In this document: in pieces, positions 26,944 to 37,253 of the stretch
Layout: each line of letters opens with the position of its first letter
Position numbering within the stretch: the first letter of the stretch is position 1
NCBI GenBank assembly: GCA_020342235.1
Contig: CP073215.1
Span: 744,001 to 808,000 of the forward strand
Length of the DNA stretch: 64,000 nt
Direction of reading: 5' to 3'
Source: Saccharomycopsis phalli
Lineage: Eukaryota > Ascomycota > Saccharomycetes > Ascoideales > Saccharomycopsidaceae
Translations under genes and position numbers: made by a program
The notes under the pieces: model-generated
What the model saw: the letters and a program-made list of their open reading frames with translations, nothing else
Told to the model about the DNA's origin: nothing
Databases searched by the model: none

Positions 26944-29733
26944 CTATAAACTCAAAACCTCCTTCAAAAACTTGTCCTGCTTCACGTCATCAGTAAACAT
27001 CCCTTTCAACCGCTCAACGGCTTCGTCACTTCCCAACTTCTCATCCTCCACAGTTTGCTTCCAGCGCTTCAACACCCCCTTGAGCAATTCGCTTCCTTTT
27101 CCCACTTCCTCGGGGTTGCATTTTGTCCGCTTGTCTGCAACATACGCGTCGCGTTCACTCTTGCCGCCAAACTCTTCCAACTCCGCGGCCTTTCGTTTCA
27201 GCATGGAGATAATTTTCCGCGGGAACTTCACCACTTCAGCCACGTGTATTCCAAAGGACTGATCGCTGATTCCCGGCTCCACTTTGTATAAAAGCGTAAT
27301 ATCGTCTGCCGACGCGTCCGACGTGACGTGTGCCACCACGTGAAGGTTCTTGACCGTGGGAATTATATCAGCAAGCGACGTGAGCTCGTGGAAATGCGTG
27401 GCAAAGAGCGTGAAACACTGTTTCTCCAAGGCAATGTGTTTGCTAATGGCATACGCGAGCCCAAACCCGTCATACGTCAGAGTTCCGCGTCCCAATTCAT
27501 CAATGATGATGAGCGAATTGGACGTGGCAGCCTTTAAAATTGACGCGATCTCAAGCATCTCGGCCATGAACGTCGAAATCCCCTTCAATTGCGAGTCTCC
27601 GGCACCAACACGCGCCAAAACCGCGTCCACAACACACAACTCCGCGGAATCAGCGGGAACAAAGCACCCAATCTGGGCAAGCAAGCTTAGAATGCCGATT
27701 GTCTTGATATACGTACTCTTCCCGCCCATGTTTGGGCCCGTGATCACGAGAAACTCGCTGCTACCTTTCCGAAGCTCCACGTCGTTGGCAATAAACGCGA
27801 CGTCATCCTGCATTTCCAAACACGGGTGACGCGCCTGCTTCACCACGCTTTGGCGGTTTGTGTCACCTAACGCGTACATCTTTGGGCGCACGTACGCGAT
27901 TGGCGCGTGCGCTGATACATGGGAAAACGCGACCACTACGTCGATCTCCGCAAGCTTGTTAGCTAGCGTATCAAGCAACGGACAATACGACGCAGTTATT
28001 TCCATAATCTCCTTCACAACCTCGGATTGCGCGCGTGTATACGCCTGCTGTAGCGTCTGGTACTCCTCCGCCACGTCGCGTAACTCTGCCGTGGTAAAAA
28101 ACACGCCCGCTTTTACCGTCTGGAGCTCGATGTAATCGCTTTTACCGCGTAATACCGCGGCGTCCGTCCGCGTGAGCCGCATACACCATCCATGAGCATG
28201 ATGGTTCTCAAGCTTGAGCTTCTTGTCGGGGTCTTTACCAAGGGCACGTGCCGCGTCCAAGTGACATTGTTGAATCTTGTCCATCATTGACTCGCTTTTG
28301 CTCTTGATCTTGAGTAGCTCGTCATTAAACTCCGGCTTGATTACATATTCGCGATTATCCAACGCATCAAGATCAATCGTCGTCTCCACCAACTCCTGAA
28401 ATTTGAGAAGAGACTGCCACGAGTCGCGTACCGGTTGAAGCCATTTTGACGCGATAATTTCCAGCAAACGCGTCTGCTCCTCGGGTGGAATGTTCGTGCT
28501 CGTGACAGCAGACGCGCCGCCCTCCAAAATACTGATAAGCTCCGGGAGTTTGAGCACCAATTGGTAGATTCGTACAGCGTCTTCGAGATTCGCGCGGCCT
28601 TTTGTGAGCTTACGCGTCAACCTTCGAATGTCGGGAACGCGGTTCATTACATCTTCCTGCAACTCTTTTCTGGTTTGCGTGTCGTCCACAAGAAGCCCAA
28701 CAAGCAAATGGCGTTCTGTGATCTCCTCCAAATTGGTTAGCGGCTGTTTGATCCATCGTGAAAGCAATCGCTGTCCCTCGGCAGATTTGCATGCATTTAA
28801 GAGCCCATAAACACTTCCGTGTCGTGCCCCCAGATCACGCGCAGTTGGGAACAAATTGAGGGCCTTAACTGCTGACAAGTCGAGTTTCATAAACTTTTCT
28901 GGCGTCCAGCTCCGTAAGTTGTACGTTCCGTAGCCCGACTCGTCTCCTAGCAATCCCACGTAGCTAATAATCGCGTTAATACACGACACCGCGACTCCCA
29001 TGGCCAGAAATTCTGCGGTGGCCACGGATTTAAATACTTCGCGCTCCAAAAGCCGCTCCAAATCGGCCTCGACGCTTCCTGACGCGTAAAAGTTGCTCTT
29101 GACCTCGGTAATCGCGACCTCGCACCGGCTGAGAACCTGCACCAATTTCTTGACGTCGCGGTTCGTGTCCATGGATGCGGTACCCGTGACCAAACATTCG
29201 CGGATGTTCAATTGCACGAGCGCGCTTTCCAAACTTGAAAACAAATCATTATCGATAAACTCGGTGTACCCGATTTCGCGCAAATTACCGTCAAGGTACG
29301 CCAAACCAACGCGTTTCCCATCATTCAGCTCGCGTATTTTCACGGCTCCAAGCACACCACTACTATCTGACACGCTGACAATGTCCTCTGCGTCCTGTAG
29401 GTTACCTGGACTAATGTTCTTTTGGAGCTTCCATTGCTTGTCATACAACTCGACTTTATACCCTTCCTCGACAACAAACACGCTAACGAGCTGGGAAAAC
29501 ACCTGTGGGGAAAGAGTCACATAATCGACGCCGCTGTGTGATTTCAACACCAGACGCGTCTTGTAGATTTTTTCTGCAACTTGCGCGGCATCTGGAGCAA
29601 GAACTGTGTAATAATCGCCACGATCCGCGATCCGAATGGTGTTGTTTGCGGCTTCCGGTAGAGACTTGAATTTTCTAAAGAAGCCAGATTGGTCCGACGT
29701 GTCGGAGAAACGCAATTCTGGTCTTGAAGACAT
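26944..29733 (-). CDS. MSH2: DNA mismatch repair ATPase Msh2
   Basis: Msh2 pairs with Msh6 or Msh3 to recognise mismatches and small loops. The 929-residue protein has the N-terminal MutS I domain (RPELRFSDTSDQSGFFRKF), connector, lever/clamp and the ABC-type ATPase. Walker A is TGPNMGGKSTYIK (about 660-672), then the ST motif STFMAEM, Walker B LIIIDELGRGT and the signature HFHELTSL. It ends with the helix-turn-helix dimerisation region. Length is close to S. cerevisiae Msh2 (964). The start is ATG 29733 (MSSRPELRF). The coding region is unusually rich in CGCG, with eight ACGCGT hexamers. It converges with POL1. Confidence 0.97.
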   Translation of the reverse strand: MSSRPELRFSDTSDQSGFFRKFKSLPEAANNTIRIADRGDYYTVLAPDAAQVAEKIYKTRLVLKSHSGVDYVTLSPQVFSQLVSVFVVEEGYKVELYDKQWKLQKNISPGNLQDAEDIVSVSDSSGVLGAVKIRELNDGKRVGLAYLDGNLREIGYTEFIDNDLFSSLESALVQLNIRECLVTGTASMDTNRDVKKLVQVLSRCEVAITEVKSNFYASGSVEADLERLLEREVFKSVATAEFLAMGVAVSCINAIISYVGLLGDESGYGTYNLRSWTPEKFMKLDLSAVKALNLFPTARDLGARHGSVYGLLNACKSAEGQRLLSRWIKQPLTNLEEITERHLLVGLLVDDTQTRKELQEDVMNRVPDIRRLTRKLTKGRANLEDAVRIYQLVLKLPELISILEGGASAVTSTNIPPEEQTRLLEIIASKWLQPVRDSWQSLLKFQELVETTIDLDALDNREYVIKPEFNDELLKIKSKSESMMDKIQQCHLDAARALGKDPDKKLKLENHHAHGWCMRLTRTDAAVLRGKSDYIELQTVKAGVFFTTAELRDVAEEYQTLQQAYTRAQSEVVKEIMEITASYCPLLDTLANKLAEIDVVVAFSHVSAHAPIAYVRPKMYALGDTNRQSVVKQARHPCLEMQDDVAFIANDVELRKGSSEFLVITGPNMGGKSTYIKTIGILSLLAQIGCFVPADSAELCVVDAVLARVGAGDSQLKGISTFMAEMLEIASILKAATSNSLIIIDELGRGTLTYDGFGLAYAISKHIALEKQCFTLFATHFHELTSLADIIPTVKNLHVVAHVTSDASADDITLLYKVEPGISDQSFGIHVAEVVKFPRKIISMLKRKAAELEEFGGKSERDAYVADKRTKCNPEEVGKGSELLKGVLKRWKQTVEDEKLGSDEAVERLKGMFTDDVKQDKFLKEVLSL

Positions 29734-31087
29734 GGTTGATGAAGATGGGCTGTAATTCAACGCGTATTATGGGAGTTCATCACGTGATGCAGTCGCGTGA
29801 CATAATCTGTGATTCAACGCGTACTTTATAGTATATCACGTGTCACAGCATGTGATATTGGTTGATGCGTGTTTGTGGCAATATCACGTGTTCTGTATTA
29901 TGATTTATCACGTGCTCATCCCTTTGACAATTTATACCAGTACCTTCCCCCTGTACACACGTGATATGTCGCTTACGCGGTACTGGGCAAAGAGTGTCTC
30001 AGATGGTACAACGTAACATTCCAGTTGGATTGAGTTACGAGAAATTACAAGATGGTTGATTACGAACATCAGGTGATGTGTTCCATGACAAAATGCTGAT
30101 ATAATATTTGGCAGGCTTTTAAGGCTTTTTTTTTTGGCGTTCCTTCATTTTTGGTTTTGTGGCATGAAATTTAATCCTTGTGTTCCCCGTTTGAGTCTGT
30201 GTATACATTTATAGTCTGCATCATCCAGAATATTTACCAAATGTGATACGAGTACCATATGAATACAGTCCGAACACGGTCCCAATGCATTCCTAAAACT
30301 GTCCGGATATGATCATGCGACTGCGCCTACAAAAACCAACCGTTGGACACACTTTTTGCACGTCACGCTGGCTTCACAACATGCCCACCGATGCTGCTGT
30401 AATGTTATACTGCTTAATATCAGCAGTGTCTCAGTAATATTTTTTATTTTATGTTTTACATCAATGTGCCGCCAAGTGGTGTTGTCTCACTAGTTTGGTC
30501 AGGAATGAATCACACGCGCACATAACCATTGGATTTCCCATAGTACAGTGGTGGTGGAGCCGATGGAATGTGCCCCAAGAGTAATGTGCCCCAAGAGTGA
30601 TGTGCGTTTGTAACTGCGCGGCAGAGGCGCGAACTGCCGTTCAGAGCGGTAGCGCAAGCAGCCAATCAGCAAGTCGGACTGGAATTGCAATGATTTTGTT
30701 GATTTGCAAAAATTCAAGGCGCTTGGCAGATGCAGTATGTCCAAGGTCATCCCAAGGCTGCAAAATGTGCAAGGTAGATTATCCAAGAGTAAATACGCTG
30801 AAAATGTGCAAGGTTACCCAGGTGTAGATATGCTGAACAATGTGCAAGGTGGATTATCCAACAGCAAACACATGGAAAATGAGCTGTATATTACCCAGAC
30901 TACATGTACATGTTTCCCAGGTCCGACTACACCATGTAATACACTAGATTAAAGAGACAAACGTCCGCATAATATTCGTCTAAGAGACTCGAGTGCCTAT
31001 ATGAAAGAAACCGGTAATAAAGAAACGAAAAGACGCCCGCGGCTGATCGGCCCCTGGCTTTCTGTAGTTGATGTTTGGTATATAATC
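29734..31087. other. MSH2 promoter and MSB2 downstream region
   Basis: 1.35 kb. The first 230 bp are the MSH2 promoter with MCB and CACGTG sites. Around 30760-30860 the phrase AATGTGCAAGGT recurs three to four times. The segment 30600-30680 is locally GC-rich with a CCAAT. No gene seen. Confidence 0.6.
29760..29963. promoter_or_regulatory. MSH2 promoter: two MCB boxes and five CACGTG sites
   Basis: ACGCGT at 29760-29765 and 29817-29822, 27-89 bp before the ATG. CACGTG at 29781-29786, 29837-29842, 29885-29890, 29909-29914 and 29958-29963. The MCB pair fits G1/S control by the Mbp1/Swi6 complex, as known for mismatch-repair genes in S. cerevisiae. The five palindromes within 183 bp suggest a bHLH factor (Cbf1-like). 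Confidence 0.7.
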
Positions 31088-34000
31088 TCACATCCAGTTG
31101 TCGTGTGTAGGATGCGAAATCTGAGGAATGATGCCGTCCAACGCAGCATCCTCGCTGTCAAAGTCCTCCTCCTCGTCTTCCTCAGTAATGGTCAAGACGT
31201 CGGCAAAGTCCGGCAGATATGTGCTGTTTGCGTCCATAGTCGAGCCTGCATACGAGCGGAACGACTGGTAGCTGACGCGCCGTTCCACAGGTGCCTCGCC
31301 GTATACTGGGTTGACGTTGACCATGGTGTCCGGCTCGACCTGCTGCATGACCGACTCGGTGTCCTCAGCCTCCTCGAGAACCGGAAGGGTGATGTCACCC
31401 GTCTGCTCGGTGGAGAATGGGAGGGCTCCCTTCTTTTGCTTGTACATCCGGAAGCCGACCAACAACACCGAGATGTAGACCGCGGCGGAAATGCCTGAGG
31501 TGGTGCCCACAACGCCCAACTTGTTGTTGGCCGGGGTACCGGTGGAGATTTGCGAGTCCATCGAGCCCAACTTGGTAGGCACCAAGCCCCCGGTAGCCGG
31601 CTGCAGCGAGCCGGAACTCAGCAGCAGCCCGCCCTGAGCCGAGCTCGAGGTGTCCAAACCGACCAATGGGATATTGACGTCGATCAACTGGGCCAACGAG
31701 TTTTCAGTTGGGTCCGGGTTGAAGTAGAAGGACGAGTCGCTCGACTGGAGCGTCTGGTTAAGCGCGCTGACCCAGTCCTTTGGGAAGTATACCTCGGCGA
31801 TGGTGACAATGTATTTGAGCGAAGGCGACTGGAACGGTACCAACTGCTTCACAGAGATAGTTTCCTCGCCCTTGAATGGGTAAGAAAGCGCCAGCGGCAA
31901 GTACTGGAAGATCTGGGCCGACGCCAACGAGTGGGCAGCCACAAACGGATAGTTGAGGCCGGATTTGAACCCGATTGTAATTACGGTGTAGTTTTCCGTG
32001 ACTTGGACTTGGGTCGCTGGGGCAATTGCATTTGGAAGGAGCGCGGTCGACGTCTCTGATGGTTCCGCCGACGACGTCGCGGTGTCGGTTTCAATGCTGC
32101 TGGATGGGATCCAGTTGGAGCTAGACTTTGAAGCCGATGGCGACACAGTGAGGCTGTTGATGTCGAGGGTGGTTGGCGAATACGTACCGGAAGTTGGCAC
32201 AAATTCGACCACCGACAGAGGCGAACTTTGGAGCACGGTGGTACTTCCGGAGACTGACGTCACTGGAGAGGATGCTTGTGGGAGGGATGTTGTCGATTGG
32301 GGAGTTGAAGCGAGGGGCGCAGTGACGTCGGAAAGAGTTGCTGAGCTGGCAGATGCTTCACTAGCAGATGCAGAAGCGGAAGCAACAGAAGATGCAGAAA
32401 CCTCACTAGCAGAAGCGGAAGCAGCAGATGCTGAAGCAACAGAAGATGCAGAGACCTCACTAGCGGAAGCGGAAGCAACAGATGCTGAAGCAACAGAAGA
32501 TGCAGAGACCTCACTAGCAGAAGCGGAAGCAGCAGATGCAGAAACTTCGCTAGCAGAAGAAGTGGCCTCACTTGCAGAAGCGGAAGCAGCAGTGGATGCA
32601 ACATTTGTGCTTACATCACTAGCAACTGAAGATGCAGTTGCTGCGGTGGATGCAACATTTGAACTGACTTCACTAGCAACTGAAGAAACTGTTGCAGCTG
32701 ATGAAGCAACATCACTAACAGCTGAAGAAATAGTTGCAGAAGATGCAGCATCGCTAGCAACGGAAGAAATAGTTGCAGCCGAAGAAGCCACCTCACTAGC
32801 AACCGAAGAAATAGTTGCAGCTGAAGAAGTAACATCGCTAGCAACCGAGGAAATAGTTGCGGCTGAAGAAGTAACATCGCTAGCAACCGAAGAAATAGTT
32901 GCAGCTGAAGAAGTAACATCGCTAGCAACCGAAGAAATAGTTGCAGCTGAAGACGCAATATCACTAGCAACTGAAGAAATAGTTGCAGCCGAAGATGTAA
33001 CATCACTAGCAACCGAAGAAATAGTTGCAGAACCAGCACTGGACAAAGCATCACTTGTAGCAACCGTGCTGGTCTCAGAAGTCAAGCCAGTAGAAGAAGC
33101 ATCCGATGCAGTTGAAGTTACTGCCTCAGATGCAGAAGTTACTGCAGACTCGGTAGAAGAAACTGCTGGTGCAGTAGAAGAAGTGGCGCCCGACGCAGAC
33201 TCAGTAGAAGTAACTGCAGTTGGCAAAGTAGAAGAAGCAACAGACGCAGACTCAGTAGAAGAAATCACTGGTGCAGTAGAAGAAGTAACTGCAGACTCGG
33301 TAGATGCAACTACTGGTGCAGTAGAAGAAATAGAATCAGACGCAGGCTCGGTGGAAACAGCTTCAGTAGAAGAAGTAACAGTCGCAGGCGACGCAGAAGA
33401 AGTAGCTGCAGTCTCGGTAGAAGAAGAAGCAACAGTCGCAGGCGAAACAGAAGAAGTAGCTGCAGTCTCGGTAGAAGAAGAAGCAACAGTCGCAGGCGAA
33501 ACAGAAGAAGTAGCTGCAGCCTCAGTAGAAACAGCTTCAGTAGAAGAAGTAGCAGGCGACGCAGAAGAAGTAGCCGCAGTCTCAGTAGAAACAGCTTCAG
33601 TTGCAGAAGAAGTAGCCTCGGTAGAAGCAACTTCTGGCGCACTAGACGAAGTCGCTGCTGGAACAGTCACAGTAGAAGTACTTGCTGGCGCAGAAGAAGT
33701 AGCAGGTGACGCAGAAGAAGTAGCCGCAGTCTCAGTAGAAACAGCTTCAGTTGCAGAAGAAGTAGCCTCGGTAGAAGCAACTTCTGGCGCACTAGACGAA
33801 GTCGCTGCTGGAACAGTCACAGTAGAAGTACTTGCTGGTGCAGAAGAAGTAGCAGGCGACGCAGAAGTAGTCTCTGCTGGCGCTTCACTGGAAGATGCAG
33901 TAACAACCTCGGCGGAAGCTGCAGACGACTTACTTTCCACACTAGAAGGACTGGCGCTGCTAGAGGCTTCTGACAGAGAAGCCACAGCAGGGGTATTCAA

Positions 34001-34402
34001 TGGAAGCGTGGTGGTGCTAGGAGTAGTAATATCAGAACCCAGCGTAGTAATCACCACCGTGGTAGCAACAGTTGGAGAAGCCGTTGACACTTCGGTTGCC
34101 GAGGTAGTAACAGATGTAGTCTCCAGTTCAGTAACCACTTTTGCCGGGCCTAATGTGCTTTCAAAAGTGGTGTCGCTTGCAGATGAAATTGTGGAAGGCG
34201 CTGTGTCGTTATTATTATCCCGCTTTTCAACGACTCGTTTTTTGAGTGACTTTGCAATTAACTTGTTCAAGTGATCATTCTCCTCATTTGCGTTTCGCCG
34301 GAATACATTAACATTTGGAAGCTGGAGTGCCTGGATTGCTTGGGGGCATATTAATATTATTGATAGCAACACACTGACGGGTTGTTTACTGAGGCAGACC
34401 AT
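31088..34402 (-). CDS. MSB2: MSB2/HKR1-like signalling mucin
   Basis: A 1104-residue type I membrane mucin, probably a surface sensor upstream of the Cdc42/Ste11 MAPK branches. It has a signal peptide (1-25, cut after AIQA), then dibasic Kex2-like sites (KKRVVEKR). A Ser/Thr/Ala/Val-rich O-glycosylation region spans about 65-720 and is built of tandem repeats. A folded extracellular domain follows at about 735-950 (VVEFVPTSGTYSPTTLDI, YTVITIGFKSGLNYPFVAA). One membrane segment (about 965-985, ISAAVYISVLLVGFRMYKQKK) leads to a 118-residue acidic cytosolic tail ending ISHPTHDNWM. The architecture and tail fit Msb2; Hkr1 is the alternative. The antisense frame is open by codon composition only. 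Confidence 0.72.
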   Translation of the reverse strand: MVCLSKQPVSVLLSIILICPQAIQALQLPNVNVFRRNANEENDHLNKLIAKSLKKRVVEKRDNNNDTAPSTISSASDTTFESTLGPAKVVTELETTSVTTSATEVSTASPTVATTVVITTLGSDITTPSTTTLPLNTPAVASLSEASSSASPSSVESKSSAASAEVVTASSSEAPAETTSASPATSSAPASTSTVTVPAATSSSAPEVASTEATSSATEAVSTETAATSSASPATSSAPASTSTVTVPAATSSSAPEVASTEATSSATEAVSTETAATSSASPATSSTEAVSTEAAATSSVSPATVASSSTETAATSSVSPATVASSSTETAATSSASPATVTSSTEAVSTEPASDSISSTAPVVASTESAVTSSTAPVISSTESASVASSTLPTAVTSTESASGATSSTAPAVSSTESAVTSASEAVTSTASDASSTGLTSETSTVATSDALSSAGSATISSVASDVTSSAATISSVASDIASSAATISSVASDVTSSAATISSVASDVTSSAATISSVASDVTSSAATISSVASEVASSAATISSVASDAASSATISSAVSDVASSAATVSSVASEVSSNVASTAATASSVASDVSTNVASTAASASASEATSSASEVSASAASASASEVSASSVASASVASASASEVSASSVASASAASASASEVSASSVASASASASEASASSATLSDVTAPLASTPQSTTSLPQASSPVTSVSGSTTVLQSSPLSVVEFVPTSGTYSPTTLDINSLTVSPSASKSSSNWIPSSSIETDTATSSAEPSETSTALLPNAIAPATQVQVTENYTVITIGFKSGLNYPFVAAHSLASAQIFQYLPLALSYPFKGEETISVKQLVPFQSPSLKYIVTIAEVYFPKDWVSALNQTLQSSDSSFYFNPDPTENSLAQLIDVNIPLVGLDTSSSAQGGLLLSSGSLQPATGGLVPTKLGSMDSQISTGTPANNKLGVVGTTSGISAAVYISVLLVGFRMYKQKKGALPFSTEQTGDITLPVLEEAEDTESVMQQVEPDTMVNVNPVYGEAPVERRVSYQSFRSYAGSTMDANSTYLPDFADVLTITEEDEEEDFDSEDAALDGIIPQISHPTHDNWM
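33551..33850 (-). repeat. 150-bp direct duplication in the mucin gene
   Basis: Two near-identical 150-bp units (33551-33700 and 33701-33850) encode the same 50 residues, including ASTSTVTVPAATSSSAPEVA. Shorter 13- to 14-residue units (SSAATISSVASDVT) repeat about ten times at 32690-33030. Confidence 0.88.
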
Positions 34403-36032
34403 CGTGTCCTATGTTGTTTTGCTCAGTAGTAGACAATGAGTGTATGTCAGAATGTGGGTAAAATCAAACGCCAGGAAAAAAAATCTACAGGATCTAGTGG
34501 GTATTTCAAGGCCCACATAACGAGTCCGCTTGTTAGAGACTAGAATAGCATGGACCTATGCATAGTGTTGGTGCATACATCATGTGTGCTCCTGTCGACG
34601 CGCATCAAAAAACAAAAAAAAATATATATATACTAGAAAAAAAAAAAAAAAAAAAAAAAAACAGTATTAGAGAGAAGGAAAAAGAAAAAATAAAATTAAA
34701 AAACATAAAAAATTAAAAACAACACAGACATTTTTCATAAAATAAAACACACCGACACCTAGAAAAAATATTAAATAATAATAATAAAAACAATCAGTCG
34801 GCAAAGACACACACACACACACATTACAACAACACACACATTATACGCAATATATCTTGCACTTTTATTGCATCCATACTTCACTAGCCAAAACCCCACC
34901 GAATAGCATTCACCATCATTGGACATCGTGGATTTCCTTTTGCCGATGCTATAGAAAAAGCACTATTTCCACAATGCAACGGAGCGCATTCCAATGCATG
35001 ACTAGTCTTTTTGCTATCAGAAATTACTGTATTTGGAACATGCCTGCAGCGCAAATTCCTTTACGGGCACCCCTGATATCCTGAAATACGCTGTAAACAC
35101 CCCTACTACTTCCAAAGTCTGCAAGTATGTGCTTCACTGTCAGAGTGTCATTTTAGCTAGTTTTTTCATTCTAATGGGAAGTTGTTTCAAGAGGCAAACC
35201 TAGATCTGTAGGATACCAAGAAAAATGCACATGGTCATGGACCAAAGGAGCACCTTCCCTGTATATGACTTATTAGCGGAGGTAATTTTTTGGATTGCAT
35301 GTTTTAGGACAGGGTAACATGCAGTCATATTGGCGAGTGTCTGGAAATTTCCACAAACACTCGGAGACATGGTTTTCATGCCTACATGTGAGACATTGCT
35401 AAACCTTGACTGCTCAAAGGAGACCCACAAGTGACTCTTTTGGTGTAGCGGGATATCCACAAAAATGGCGTGTCTGTCGGGTGGCACTTTGGAAGAACAG
35501 CGCTAGTGGTGAATCCCTGGAAAATGACCCAAGAGTACAGCACCTGTCTGAATTTCTCCGCTACCAAGTTTGCATCTCCGCCACCAGCCGTATTTGGACT
35601 ATTAATAGGGCCTATCCTGACTTGCGTCGGACACAATAAGATACTGTTTGTGTTGCGAAGCGATTGAAGGTTCGAGTAAACTTGCGTGCATCTACCTTCC
35701 CGAATTAGGTTGACACACTAACCATTAGCGGCAGGTTTAGACCTGTTTCCCAATTGGGTAATTTTCGGGTAAGCTCTGAATCATCCACGGCTGATCTGTC
35801 CATTTGTGTCCGGGGCTCCTAATACAGATGCCGCGTGGCATGATCAGTAGTCCAAGGATATTAATCGGCTGTAATCAAACTGTGTAGTGGGTCAAGAGCG
35901 GGGTTTGCGGGGCTCTTGATGCCTGCAATGGTTCATAGTAACTTCGATGTTCATGTGAACTTTTTTTGGTCAGGAATGTATATGGCCAATGTATTAGCAT
36001 ACTATTACCATATTTTTACCGCATTACTACCA

Positions 36033-36112
36033 TATCATTACTATACATTACCATACATTACCGTATCATTACCGTATCATTACCGTATCATTACCGTATC
36101 ATTACCTTGTTT
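36033..36112. repeat. 11-bp tandem repeat CATTACCGTAT
   Basis: CATTACCGTAT, earlier as CATTACCATA, is repeated about seven times. The last four units are identical. Confidence 0.85.
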
Positions 36113-36902
36113 TTACATTTGACTCATGTCGATCTGATGCCGCGTAAATGACAAATTGTCTGTCTTGAGTTGAGCCATAAACTGCACGTGCATTTACCAC
36201 GAAATGTATAAAATATGCCAAGCCGTAAGTACAAGCCATCAAGCCATCAATACAAGCCATCAAGCCATGAAATGTAACCGTGAAACATGTCATGGAATGC
36301 AAGTTATGGAATGTGTCGTGAGTTTTAAATTACCAAAGATGTGTTGTATACGCCAGTGTATCAAGTGTAAAATGTAGATTGATGTGCTTTGGTCACGATG
36401 AACCCTATTGCTCTTGATTTGCTTGATTTACTCTCCAATTTACTCTTGCCGTAGTCTGAGTTACCGTCTGAGTCAGGCATAGTATTATAAAGAACTATAG
36501 ACTACTTGATTATTTGTTTTGTTTCTTAAGGATCTGGATAACCGGTTTGAACTCTGCTAGATATAAAGTCTAGCTGATTGTTTAGGGAAGTTGTGTTCTG
36601 TCTATAGGGAGGATGACCTCCTTGTATAGATGCTCGGACCTTTTCCAAGACAACTCTTTATTTATTCTCCAATTTACTCTCCAATTTACAATACAGTGTA
36701 CCATAATATTCAAGTGCACCATACTCCAGTGTACCACTCCAATCTACCACACACCAGTGTACCATAATATTACAGCACATCACTTCTCTACAATCGAAAA
36801 TGCCATACTTTAATTTACAATCCAGTGTACCACTCCACCTACAGTACAGTATATACCCATCTGCTCTAAACTACTCCATTCCGCCACTCAATCTACAATT
36901 AG

Positions 36903-37115
36903 TGTAATAATAATAATAAAATTTATTTTTGTGTTTAACTATATATTATCTCCAGCATCACGGTTTAACGAAGATATTTTCACTCAGGAAAATCCTGAGG
37001 CAGCATTGCTGTTGAAGAAAACCCTTTGCCAGCCCTCACTTGGTTGCTTGGGACTAAAAACTTCAATATGAGCGGATATATTGTTGGTACTTAGTGCTTT
37101 TATTGGTTATGCGAG
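36903..37115 (+). repeat. Diverged dispersed repeat, copy B (possible LTR-type fossil)
   Basis: Plus-strand counterpart of copy A (245-460). The shared region starts in an ATAATAATAAAATTTATTTT-like edge and includes the inverted repeat CTCAGGA-AAA-TCCTGAG at 36983-36999, whose loop bases differ from copy A while both arms are kept. It continues through GAGGCAGCATT and on to a TTATTGGTTAT end. No terminal duplications are evident. The divergence implies an old insertion. Confidence 0.5.
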
Positions 37116-37253
37116 AAGCCTGGTCGCCCTTGTCACCAAGTTTGACTGATGAATCTCATCGTGTGTTGGAGAATCATATTCCAACACATTCCATTAAATA
37201 CAATCAGTGTACCAATTCACCACAATCTACTCAATCCTCAACTCATATACTGC

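Larger units (their letters stand above)
34403..37253. other. 2.85-kb gene-free region upstream of the mucin gene
   Basis: No gene recognised. From the mucin gene outward there is an A-rich stretch (34600-34860) with a poly-A run and a short CA repeat, a mixed-composition stretch (34870-35940) with only weak open frames, an 11-bp tandem repeat at 36033-36112, loose AAGCCATC repeats (36225-36275), CCAGTGTACCA repeats (36690-36850) and dispersed repeat B. As the promoter side of a mucin gene, a long regulatory region is plausible but no specific site is assigned. Confidence 0.6.

Noticed and set aside
31998-34274. A 758-codon open frame antisense to the mucin gene
   Set aside because: It arises because the Ser/Ala/Thr repeat codons of the mucin leave the opposite strand free of stops; the product is a simple Ala/Val/Glu repeat and the sense protein has signal peptide, membrane span and tail.
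35200-35636. Two overlapping minus-strand frames near 35.2-35.6 kb
   Set aside because: Composition is coding-like in places, but no domain or motif is recognisable and no start is supported; not called as a gene or pseudogene.
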